Of a stretch of DNA of 6,166 nucleotides, positions 1-5,936 are shown piece after piece (the stretch's first letter is position 1; the number at the start of each line of letters is the position of its first letter). Location: contig SKXG01000004.1 in assembly GCA_007128525.1 (NCBI GenBank), positions 1 to 6,166 of the forward strand, given 5' to 3'. A program made the position numbers and the translations under genes. Below the pieces are notes generated by a model. That model did no database searches, was not told the DNA's origin, and was given only the letters and a program-made list of their open reading frames with translations. Source of the stretch: Pseudomonadales bacterium (GTDB taxonomy: Bacteria > Pseudomonadota > Gammaproteobacteria > Pseudomonadales > Azotimanducaceae).

Positions 1-169
1 GCTGTTCGAGAAAGCGGCCGCTGATGTCCCAAAGGGTGTCACCACGGACGACCGTATAGGTATCCGGATGATCAGATCTCAGATATTCCGACAGATCTCC
101 GGTAGACTGCGCCCAGGCCGACAATGCGAACAGGTAAGCGCAAAGCAAAACAGGGAGAGCCTTCCACAT
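1..169 (-). CDS. LysM-domain envelope protein, N-terminal part (runs off the window)
   Basis: Reading the minus strand from the ATG at 169 gives 56 codons before the window edge. Residues 1-20 form a typical Sec signal peptide: one Lys near the start, a hydrophobic core, and a likely cleavage site after Ala-Trp-Ala at residue 20. Residues 38-56 begin a LysM domain, with the hallmark Tyr-Thr-Val followed by Arg-Gly-Asp-Thr-Leu-Trp-Asp-Ile. LysM domains bind peptidoglycan, so the product is probably exported and attached to the cell wall. In Pseudomonas and relatives a LysM protein of a few hundred residues lies divergently beside def, and this matches both position and orientation. The start is supported by an AAGGA ribosome binding site 8 nt upstream. 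The C-terminal part lies outside the window, so any further domain is unknown. Confidence 0.88.
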   Translation of the reverse strand, partial: MWKALPVLLCAYLFALSAWAQSTGDLSEYLRSDHPDTYTVVRGDTLWDISGRFLEQ

Positions 170-177
170 GTTTTGTA

Positions 178-182
178 TCCTT
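178..182 (-). promoter_or_regulatory. Ribosome binding site of the LysM gene
   Basis: The minus strand reads AAGGA here, 8 nt before the ATG at 169. It is the clearest Shine-Dalgarno sequence in the window and fixes the start of the LysM gene. Confidence 0.75.
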
Positions 183-264
183 TTAGCGTTTGATACCCCG
201 GCGGTCATTGCCGGTAGCCGCTGCTCGGCCCATGCCCAATGCTCTGGCCCTGAATTTTCTGCCA

Positions 265-277
265 CCTGACTGTCAGG
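265..277. repeat. 13-bp perfect palindrome in the lysM/def divergent spacer
   Basis: CCTGAC-T-GTCAGG is a perfect inverted repeat of 6-bp arms around one central base. It lies between the two divergent starts, and within the leader of the LysM transcript if that starts near 308. Its size and symmetry suit a dimeric regulator, but I recognise no known operator. A chance palindrome is possible. Confidence 0.4.
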
Positions 278-302
278 GAACCGAAAGGCCGGAAAAAAGT
301 CA

Positions 303-330
303 TTAGACTTCGGAATCTTAGCAGCACAAT
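303..330 (+). promoter_or_regulatory. Candidate promoter of the def-fmt-rsmB operon
   Basis: TTAGAC (303-308) and CACAAT (325-330) are separated by 16 bp and resemble weak sigma-70 -35 and -10 boxes, with 4 of 6 matches in the -10 box. Transcription would start near 337, leaving a leader of about 27 nt before the def ATG at 364. No better pair is visible in the spacer. No strong ribosome binding site precedes def; the nearest purine stretch, AGAGA at 344-348, is 15 nt from the ATG. The call is tentative. Confidence 0.25.
315..323 (-). promoter_or_regulatory. Candidate extended -10 promoter of the LysM gene
   Basis: The minus strand reads TGC-TAAGAT, an extended -10 motif (TGn plus a 4-of-6 match to TATAAT), with no good -35 box. 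It overlaps the candidate def promoter on the other strand, so the two promoters could compete. Transcription from it would give a leader of about 140 nt before the LysM start. Confidence 0.3.
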
Positions 331-363
331 TTGTCACAAGACTAGAGACAGATCACACCCCTT

Positions 364-867
364 ATGGCCCTACTGAACATTCTCGAGTACCCCGATCCGC
401 GCCTGCGCACCAAGGCCGAGCCCGTAACCGCAGTCGATGACGCGGTCCGTCAGCTGGTCGACGACATGTTCGAGACCATGTACGACGCGCCCGGTATTGG
501 CCTGGCCGCGACACAGGTTAATGTCCACCAGCGGATTATCACCATCGACGTCAGCTCGGAGCGCGACCAGCCGCACGTATTCATCAACCCGGAATACGAG
601 ATTTTGGGCGGCAGTCAACAATCTGAAGAAGGCTGTCTGTCAGTGCCCGGCTTCTATGAGTCGGTCGAGCGTGCCGAACATATACGCGTCAAAGCGCTGA
701 ACCGCAATGGCGAGGCCTTCGAAATGGAAGCGGAGGGCCTGCTTGCCGTCTGTATCCAGCACGAGTGCGACCACCTTGATGGCAAGCTGTTCGTTGATTA
801 CCTGTCGAACTTAAAGCGCAACCGGATTCGCAAAAAGCTCGAAAAACAGCACCGTCAGTCCGCCTGA
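364..867 (+). CDS. def: Peptide deformylase
   Basis: This 167-residue cytoplasmic metalloenzyme removes the formyl group from the N-terminal formyl-methionine of new proteins, which must happen before methionine aminopeptidase can act. All three family motifs are present: GIGLAATQ at residues 44-51, EGCLS at 89-93, and HECDH at 133-137. Cys91, His133 and His137 are the expected metal ligands and Glu134 the catalytic acid. Length and the basic C-terminal helix match the E. coli type-1 enzyme (about 169 residues). The ATG at 364 gives the usual N-terminus, with the Pro-Asp-x-Arg-Leu-Arg motif near residue 10. The gene is first in an apparent operon, 22 bp before fmt, whose product adds the formyl group that Def removes. 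The ribosome binding site is weak. Confidence 0.98.
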   Translation: MALLNILEYPDPRLRTKAEPVTAVDDAVRQLVDDMFETMYDAPGIGLAATQVNVHQRIITIDVSSERDQPHVFINPEYEILGGSQQSEEGCLSVPGFYESVERAEHIRVKALNRNGEAFEMEAEGLLAVCIQHECDHLDGKLFVDYLSNLKRNRIRKKLEKQHRQSA

Positions 868-889
868 GCCACTGCCTGGACTGCCCACC

Positions 890-1879
890 ATGACCGATCC
901 TGCACAGCTGCGGCTGGGTTTCGCCGGGACGCCGGAGTTCGCGGCCCAGATACTGCGCGGGCTGATCGACGCCGGCTGCCCGCCCGTGCAGGTCTGGAGT
1001 CAGCCGGACCGGCCCAGCGGCCGCGGGCGCAAGACCCGGCCCAGCCCGGTCAGCGCACTCGCCATGGAACAGTGCATTGCGCTACATAAGCCCGCCAGCC
1101 TGCGAAACAGCGCCGAAGTGGCGGCGCTCGCCAGCCTGCAGCTCGATGCGCTGATTGTGGCCGCCTATGGCCTGATCCTGCCGCCGCCGATCTTAAGCAC
1201 CCCGCGCTTCGGCTGCATCAACGTCCATGCTTCTCTGCTGCCACGCTGGCGCGGTGCCGCGCCCATCGAACGGGCATTGATGGCCGGCGACACCGAAACC
1301 GGCGTGTCGATCATGCAGATGGATGCCGGCGTGGACACCGGCCCGGTGTTCCTGCGCCGTGCCACGCCAATTACGCCTGACGACACCGGCGACAGTCTGC
1401 ACGAACGACTGGCGACGCTGGGCAGCGAAGCCCTGCTTGCGGTGTTGCCCGAACTGGGACATCTGCAGGCGGAACCACAGCCAGACACCGGCATCACCCA
1501 CGCCGCCAAGCTCAGCGCAGAAGACAGCCGGCTCGATTTCAACCGGCCAGCTGAAACGCTGGCGCTGCAGATCCGGGCCCTGAACAGCCGTCAGCCGGCA
1601 CTCGCCTGGCTTGGCAACGAGCGCATCCGCTTGTTGTTCGCCGTCGCGACGCCCGACACGTCCGTCTCGTCTGGCAGCGCACATCGCCCAGAACCAGGTA
1701 CCATCGTTGCCGCAGATCGTGACGGCCTGCTGGTTTGCACGGGCACCGGGCTGCTCCGCGTGACCCGGTTGCAGCTGAGCCGTGGCAAAGGCCGGCCCCT
1801 GTCGGTGGCCGAGGCGCTGAACGGCTACGGTGATCTGCTCAAAGCCGGCCAGCGCCTGCAGCCGGTGCCGGCACCATGA
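890..1879 (+). CDS. fmt: Methionyl-tRNA formyltransferase
   Basis: This 329-residue cytoplasmic enzyme transfers a formyl group from 10-formyl-tetrahydrofolate to Met-tRNA(fMet), producing the bacterial initiator tRNA. The N-terminal Rossmann-like domain opens with FAGTPEFA (residues 11-18). The folate and catalytic signature is Asn111-Val-His113, followed by the SLLPRWRGAAPI block (115-126). Asp149 in the Val-Asp-Thr-Gly-Pro stretch completes the Asn/His/Asp triad of formyltransferases. The C-terminal tRNA-binding domain runs from about residue 207, ending with the usual Leu-Ser-Val-Ala-Glu-Ala-Leu-Asn segment (304-311). It is slightly longer than E. coli Fmt (315), mainly from a Ser/Pro-rich loop near residues 254-269. 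The linker between domains reads Leu-Asn-Ser-Arg-Gln-Pro, where many homologues have Phe-Asn-Pro-Trp-Pro. The stop codon overlaps the rsmB start. Confidence 0.98.
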   Translation: MTDPAQLRLGFAGTPEFAAQILRGLIDAGCPPVQVWSQPDRPSGRGRKTRPSPVSALAMEQCIALHKPASLRNSAEVAALASLQLDALIVAAYGLILPPPILSTPRFGCINVHASLLPRWRGAAPIERALMAGDTETGVSIMQMDAGVDTGPVFLRRATPITPDDTGDSLHERLATLGSEALLAVLPELGHLQAEPQPDTGITHAAKLSAEDSRLDFNRPAETLALQIRALNSRQPALAWLGNERIRLLFAVATPDTSVSSGSAHRPEPGTIVAADRDGLLVCTGTGLLRVTRLQLSRGKGRPLSVAEALNGYGDLLKAGQRLQPVPAP

Positions 1880-3234
1880 CCGGCCGCGACGGTCAGAGCC
1901 CCAAGCGTCCGCGCCGCGGCAAGCGTCCGGGTAAGCCAAATATCCGCGCCCTGGCGGCCATGCTGGTGCAGCAGGTTGTCGAGCAGGGCCGCTCCCTCGA
2001 TGGTCTGTTTGATGATGCCCGCGTTCCGGGACGGGACCTGCCACTGCTGCACGCGCTGGTCTATGGCGTACTGCGCCACTTTTACAGCCTGCGGGCCGAG
2101 GTCAATCAGGCGCTGGACCGGCCGCTGAAGGCGCGCGACACCATCGTGCTGCACCTGCTGCAGGTTGGCATATTGCAGCTGCGCCATATGCGCATTCCGC
2201 CGCATGCGGCCGTCGGCGAATGTGTCACAGCAACCCGGGCTCTGGGCAAGGGCTGGGCCAGCGGCTTGGTCAATCAGGTGCTGCGCAATCTGGCCGAATC
2301 TCCGCCAGATCCGGGTGCCGACACCGAGGCCCGTTACGATCAGCCCGCCTGGCTGCTGGAGCGACTGCAGGCCCAGTACCCCGACCGCTGGCAGGCACTG
2401 GCAGCCGACCTGAAGGCCCGCGCGCCCATGGCGCTGCGAGTCAATCTGAGCCGCACGACACGAGCAGCCTATCTTGCCCGGCTGGCCGACGCCGGCCTGA
2501 CTGCCACCGAAGGCCTGGACGGCGCCACCCTGGTGCTGAGCGAACCGGTTCCAACCGAAGGTCTGCCCGGCTTCGAGGCAGGCCTGGTCAGCGTTCAGGA
2601 TGAAGGTGCCCAGCTCGCCGCGGCGCTGCTTGACGTGCCACGCCAGGCTCGCGTGCTCGATGCCTGCGCCGCGCCCGGTGGCAAAGGCCTGCACCTGGTT
2701 GAACGCCACCGGCTAGAGTTCGGCCCGGATGCGACAGACGACGGGCTGCAGCTGCTGGCGCTGGAGATTTCTGCTCGGCGTCTGGCATTGATCAAACCGG
2801 AACAGCAGCGGCTCGGGCTGACGTTCGCCGTGCAGCAGGGCGATGCCACCCAGCGCGACTGGTGGGACGGGCAGCCGTTCGATCGGATTCTGCTTGATGC
2901 ACCCTGTTCCGGCACCGGCACGCTGAGACGCCATCCCGACATCCGGCTGCTGAAAGGCGCCGACGACCTGGCCACATTTCAAGCCTTGCAACGCACAATG
3001 CTGGACAATCTGTGGTCCTGTCTGGCGAGCGGCGGCATATTGCTGTACTGCACCTGCTCGATTCTGCAGGAAGAAAATGATGCCGTGCTGCAAGGGTTTC
3101 TGGCCGCACACCCGGAGGCCCAGATCCTGCCCATAGACGCCGACTGGGGTACAGCCACCGAATTCGGACGTCAGCTGCTGCCCAGGCACCAGGGTCCGGA
3201 CGGGTTTTATTTCGCGCGCCTGCAACGGCGTTGA
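1876..3234 (+). CDS. rsmB: 16S rRNA (cytosine-967 C5) methyltransferase RsmB
   Basis: RsmB uses S-adenosylmethionine to make m5C at position 967 of 16S rRNA. Residues 22 to about 145 form the NusB-like RNA-binding domain, including the Arg-Ile-Pro-Pro-His-Ala-Ala motif (106-112). The Rossmann-fold methyltransferase domain follows, with motif I VLDACAAPGGK at 260-270, motif IV DAPCSGTG at 341-348, and motif VI Tyr-Cys-Thr-Cys-Ser at 391-395. Cys344 and Cys394 correspond to the two functional cysteines of the family; the one in motif VI is the nucleophile. At 452 residues it exceeds E. coli RsmB (429) because of a basic N-terminal tail (residues 1-20) and an insertion of about 10 residues after motif I. 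The ATG lies in an ATGA overlap with the fmt stop and has no ribosome binding site of its own, so translation is probably coupled to fmt. Confidence 0.97.
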   Translation: MTGRDGQSPKRPRRGKRPGKPNIRALAAMLVQQVVEQGRSLDGLFDDARVPGRDLPLLHALVYGVLRHFYSLRAEVNQALDRPLKARDTIVLHLLQVGILQLRHMRIPPHAAVGECVTATRALGKGWASGLVNQVLRNLAESPPDPGADTEARYDQPAWLLERLQAQYPDRWQALAADLKARAPMALRVNLSRTTRAAYLARLADAGLTATEGLDGATLVLSEPVPTEGLPGFEAGLVSVQDEGAQLAAALLDVPRQARVLDACAAPGGKGLHLVERHRLEFGPDATDDGLQLLALEISARRLALIKPEQQRLGLTFAVQQGDATQRDWWDGQPFDRILLDAPCSGTGTLRRHPDIRLLKGADDLATFQALQRTMLDNLWSCLASGGILLYCTCSILQEENDAVLQGFLAAHPEAQILPIDADWGTATEFGRQLLPRHQGPDGFYFARLQRR

Positions 3235-3266
3235 GCGCTGCGCCCTATTAACGCGGCTACGCAGGC
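3218..3266. terminator. Possible bidirectional hairpin at the rsmB / CoA-transferase junction
   Basis: GCCTGC (3218-3223) pairs with GCAGGC (3261-3266), and inside it GCGTT (3228-3232) pairs with AACGC (3250-3254). An unequal internal loop separates the stems, and a 17-nt apical loop spans the gap between the two stop codons. The structure covers the convergent ends, so it could limit read-through both ways. It has no T-tract on either strand, so it is not a standard intrinsic terminator. Confidence 0.25.
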
Positions 3267-5695
3267 CAGGCCGATTCGCGGCCGACTGCCGGCGGCACAT
3301 TCACCAGCGCTCCCGATGCCTGCAGTTCGGCGATGTGTTCGGGATCCAGCCCGAGCAGATCCGCCAAGACGCTCGTGTTGTGCTCACCCAGACGCGGGGC
3401 GGCCGTCCAGCCGCTGGCACCTTGGCCATCAATCCGCAACGGCGTACCCGGATAGGGGAACGAGGGAATATGCGCCGCCCCAAGCTCGACGAAATACCCC
3501 CGGGCTTTAATCTGCGCATCATCGAGAAGTTCGGGCGCATTGAGCACCGCGCCAGCGGCAATCCCGACGGCCTGCAGCCTGGCCATTAAAGCAAACTTGT
3601 CCTGCGCGATCGTCCAGTGCGCCAGGCCGGCATCGATTTCGTCGCTGTGCGCGCGGCGACCGGCGGCACTCACGAACGCCGCTTGCTGCGCCCATTCCTC
3701 GCCGACGAGATGTGCCAGTGCCTGCCATTGTTCCTCATCGCACACACTGATCTGAATCCAGTTGTCGGCACCGGCGCAGGGATAGACGCCAAAGGGCACG
3801 TGAACAGGATGCCGGTTACCGAGCACGTCTGGTTCGACGCCGCTGAGCTGGCGCGCGATTGGGTATTCGCCGAACAGCACAACGGCTGCCTCGTGCAGGG
3901 AAAGATCGATGAATCCGCCCTGGCCCGATGTCCTGCGCCTTGCCAATGCCGTCAGCATTGCGACTGCCGCTGTGACACCCGAGCAGGCATCGGGCAGGGC
4001 CATCGAGGTCATGCGTGGTTCGTCAGCGCTGTAGCCCATCAGGGCAGTAAGGCCGGTCATCGGCTCCACGCTGGGTCCGAACGCGACGAAGTCCTTGTAC
4101 GGGCCATCGGTGCCGAATCCAGGCATGGCCACATAGATCAGCTGCGGATTGACCTGGCGCAGCTGATCGAAGCCGAGGCCGAGCTTTGGCATGGTTCGGG
4201 CACTGAAGTTCTCGATGATGAGATCGCACTTGGCGACAAGACCAAGCAAGACCTCCCGGCCGGCCGCGGTCTTTAGATCGATCGAGACGCTTTTTTTGTT
4301 GCGGTTCAGCTTGTTGAACATGCCTTGCCGGTTCCAGGGCTCATCCCCCGGATCGCCATGGGGGTAGAGTCCGACCCCAGGCGGCGGTCTGACGCGCTGG
4401 CCACGCGCAGACGGCGCCTCGACCTTGATGATTTCGGCGCCCAGGTCGCCGAGGATACGGGTGGCCAACGGACCGGCCCAGACGTGGGTCAGATCCAGCA
4501 CCCGGACACCCGCCAGTGGCCGCGGTCCGGGCGTGCCCGCAGTTCGTTCGCGGACCGCCCGCCGTGCGCCGCTGCGAGTCTGCGGCTCTGGTGCCGCTTC
4601 AGGCGAGCCTAGTGCTGGCGGTCGCTGCACCGGCGGTGCCTCGCCCTTGTAGCGAAACGCACTGGCACAAACCAGTACGGTTTTGCCGGGCTCGATCTCC
4701 ATCGGTTGCCAAAGACCACGCTCAGCCAGGTGGGGGTCGTCGAGCAGGTCCGACATGCGCCTGAGAGCACCCGTTGGCACACGAAAGCGGCGCTGCCCGA
4801 GATCGAGGATCTCATCAACGCTGTAGTGTCCGAGGGCCGCAACGATGATCTCGTCGAGTTCGGACTTGTGCTGCATGCGCGCTTCGTTGGTCGCAAAGCG
4901 CGGATCGTCACGCAGCTGTGGCTGACCAAGCATTTCAGTAAAGGCTGGCCAGAATCCAGGCACTACATTGACCTCGAACCAGCCATCGCGGCACGGATAC
5001 AACGAGATCGGGTGAATGTCCTCCCAATGGTTGCCGTGACGGCTGCGGATCCTGCCACGATAGGTCCACATCAGTGTGGTGAACTGGCTGAGCGACGCAA
5101 CCGTCTCCAGCATGCTGACTTCGATCATCCGCGGCCGCATGCCAGATGACGCCGAGAGCTCAACCGCTCGCGCGGCCACATAGGCGAACTGCCCGGCCTG
5201 ATAGGAGACGTAATTGCCGGGAACGGTTAGCGGCGCCCGGCCAGGGTCGCCCATCAGAAAGCTGTATCCGCCCAACGCGAGCAATGACGCATCTGTCGCC
5301 TGCCAATGACGATACGGTCCGCTGAGCCCGAACGGCGTGATCGAGACCAGCGCGGTCGGCCCGTCGCATTCCCCCAGCACTTGCCAGCCGAGCGCATCCA
5401 GCACGGCAGGCGACTCGTCGGTGACGACGATGTCACTGGCCAACATCCAGTCGACGAGCGCAGCACAGCCTTCTGGCGTGCCATAGTCGAGCGGCATGAT
5501 GCGCTTGTTCGCGTGCAAGTGTAGCTGCAGAGCTTGTTCGGTCGCGCTGGTCTGCGCATCGCTCGGCCGCGTCGGTTCGATACGCAACACGTCGGCGCCC
5601 CAAAGCGCAAAGAGCTTCCCGCAATAGGCTGCGGCACGACCTGGACCAAACTCGAGTACCCGCAACTGACCACCAGCCGCACTACTCGCTGCCAT
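3257..5695 (-). CDS. Tandem-domain class III (CaiB/BaiF) CoA-transferase
   Basis: Family III enzymes move CoA between carboxylic acids through an aspartyl intermediate. This protein has 812 residues from the ATG at 5695, about twice the usual length, because it holds two CaiB-like halves: residues 10-350 and 392-790, joined by a Pro/Ala/Arg-rich linker (351-391). The C-terminal half is canonical, with a GDLGAEIIKVE block (416-426), Arg-Asn-Lys (465-467), Glu-Asn-Phe (495-497), Gly-Pro-Tyr (531-533) and catalytic Asp569 in Pro-Asp-Ala-Cys-Ser-Gly. The N-terminal half keeps the outline (Ala-Asn-Lys at 62-64, Gly-Pro-Tyr at 126-128) but has Ser164 at the aligned position, so it is probably not catalytic. 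DMSP CoA-transferase/lyase DddD has this layout and a similar length, but the substrate here is unknown and no ddd gene is adjacent. The start at 5695 is chosen because a G-run lies 4 nt upstream and the family homology begins soon after; ATGs at 5707 and 5734 (825 residues) are alternatives with no ribosome binding site. Confidence 0.9.
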   Translation of the reverse strand: MAASSAAGGQLRVLEFGPGRAAAYCGKLFALWGADVLRIEPTRPSDAQTSATEQALQLHLHANKRIMPLDYGTPEGCAALVDWMLASDIVVTDESPAVLDALGWQVLGECDGPTALVSITPFGLSGPYRHWQATDASLLALGGYSFLMGDPGRAPLTVPGNYVSYQAGQFAYVAARAVELSASSGMRPRMIEVSMLETVASLSQFTTLMWTYRGRIRSRHGNHWEDIHPISLYPCRDGWFEVNVVPGFWPAFTEMLGQPQLRDDPRFATNEARMQHKSELDEIIVAALGHYSVDEILDLGQRRFRVPTGALRRMSDLLDDPHLAERGLWQPMEIEPGKTVLVCASAFRYKGEAPPVQRPPALGSPEAAPEPQTRSGARRAVRERTAGTPGPRPLAGVRVLDLTHVWAGPLATRILGDLGAEIIKVEAPSARGQRVRPPPGVGLYPHGDPGDEPWNRQGMFNKLNRNKKSVSIDLKTAAGREVLLGLVAKCDLIIENFSARTMPKLGLGFDQLRQVNPQLIYVAMPGFGTDGPYKDFVAFGPSVEPMTGLTALMGYSADEPRMTSMALPDACSGVTAAVAMLTALARRRTSGQGGFIDLSLHEAAVVLFGEYPIARQLSGVEPDVLGNRHPVHVPFGVYPCAGADNWIQISVCDEEQWQALAHLVGEEWAQQAAFVSAAGRRAHSDEIDAGLAHWTIAQDKFALMARLQAVGIAAGAVLNAPELLDDAQIKARGYFVELGAAHIPSFPYPGTPLRIDGQGASGWTAAPRLGEHNTSVLADLLGLDPEHIAELQASGALVNVPPAVGRESAWPA

Positions 5696-5705
5696 CCCAC
5701 CCCCC
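5696..5705 (-). promoter_or_regulatory. Likely ribosome binding site choosing the CoA-transferase start
   Basis: The minus strand reads GGGGGGTGGG directly before the ATG at 5695. The six-G run, 4 nt from that ATG, is a fair match to the anti-Shine-Dalgarno sequence. Neither upstream in-frame ATG (5707, 5734) has a comparable site, so this favours 5695 as the start. Confidence 0.4.
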
Positions 5706-5767
5706 ATGTCGACTTGACTGCAGTTAGCAACCATACGTAATTCATCAGACGCCGCCTAGCACAGCGA

Positions 5768-5788
5768 TGCCGCTACGGTAGTGCGGCA
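5768..5788. repeat. Inverted repeat upstream of the CoA-transferase gene
   Basis: TGCCGC (5768-5773) and GCGGCA (5783-5788) are perfect 6-bp arms around 9 nt. Inside them TAC and GTA are also complementary, offset by 2 nt. It lies 73 nt upstream of the preferred CoA-transferase start. It could be a regulator site or a leader hairpin of that gene. I recognise no known operator. Confidence 0.35.
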
Positions 5789-5849
5789 AGCGCCTTCATT
5801 GACGCCAAGGGTCACCGGGGGCACACTCAGCGCCATCGGGGTAAAGCCC

Positions 5850-5858
5850 TGTTATGCT
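5850..5858 (+). promoter_or_regulatory. Candidate extended -10 promoter of trkA
   Basis: TGT-TATGCT matches the extended -10 form (TGn followed by a 4-of-6 match to TATAAT). No convincing -35 box sits 17 bp upstream, as is common for extended -10 promoters. Transcription would start near 5865, giving a leader of about 70 nt before the trkA ATG. If it is real, trkA here has its own promoter instead of relying on read-through from rsmB. Confidence 0.35.
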
Positions 5859-5865
5859 TCCTAAC

Positions 5866-5875
5866 GCACATGTGC
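5866..5875. repeat. 10-bp perfect palindrome at the predicted trkA transcription start
   Basis: GCACATGTGC is a perfect palindrome beginning 7 bp after the candidate extended -10 box, about where RNA polymerase would start. A protein bound here could block the trkA promoter. The assignment rests on symmetry and position only. Confidence 0.35.
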
Positions 5876-5936
5876 AATCCCGGCCCATGCAGTTACCCGG
5901 GCTGGGGCCTGACCAAGTGGGAATTGAGCACCCGCA

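Noticed and set aside
1193..2044. Long open frame on the minus strand (283 codons) opposite fmt and the start of rsmB
   Set aside because: It is antisense to fmt and rsmB, both firmly identified. The translation is rich in Gln, Gly, Arg and Ala with no family motif, as expected of a shadow frame in GC-rich DNA.
1825..2709. Long open frame on the minus strand (294 codons) opposite rsmB
   Set aside because: It is antisense to the NusB-like and early methyltransferase domains of rsmB, has no recognisable domain and no ribosome binding site that stands out.
3617..4276. Plus-strand open frame of 219 codons inside the CoA-transferase gene
   Set aside because: It is antisense to the canonical C-terminal CaiB domain, and the translation shows no family motif and a composition typical of a shadow frame.
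3257..5695. Two adjacent CoA-transferase genes joined by a sequencing error
   Set aside because: The frame is continuous through the linker (residues 351-391), with no stop or internal start plus ribosome binding site at the domain boundary. The linker is proline-rich, as expected of a true inter-domain connector.
3257..5695. Naming the CoA-transferase dddD
   Set aside because: Domain layout and length fit, but I cannot align it to DddD from memory with enough certainty. None of the usual neighbours (BCCT transporter, alcohol or aldehyde dehydrogenases, LysR regulator) is in the window.
5254..5745. Minus-strand open frame of 163 codons in another frame at the 5' end of the CoA-transferase gene
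   Set aside because: It overlaps the N-terminal CaiB half in a different frame. The real frame shows clear family similarity, while this one is Arg/Ser/Cys-rich with no motif.
5882..5909. Possible hairpin in the trkA leader (GGCCC with GGGCC around an 18-nt loop)
   Set aside because: The stem is only 5 bp with a large loop in GC-rich sequence, and nothing else points to a riboswitch or attenuator.
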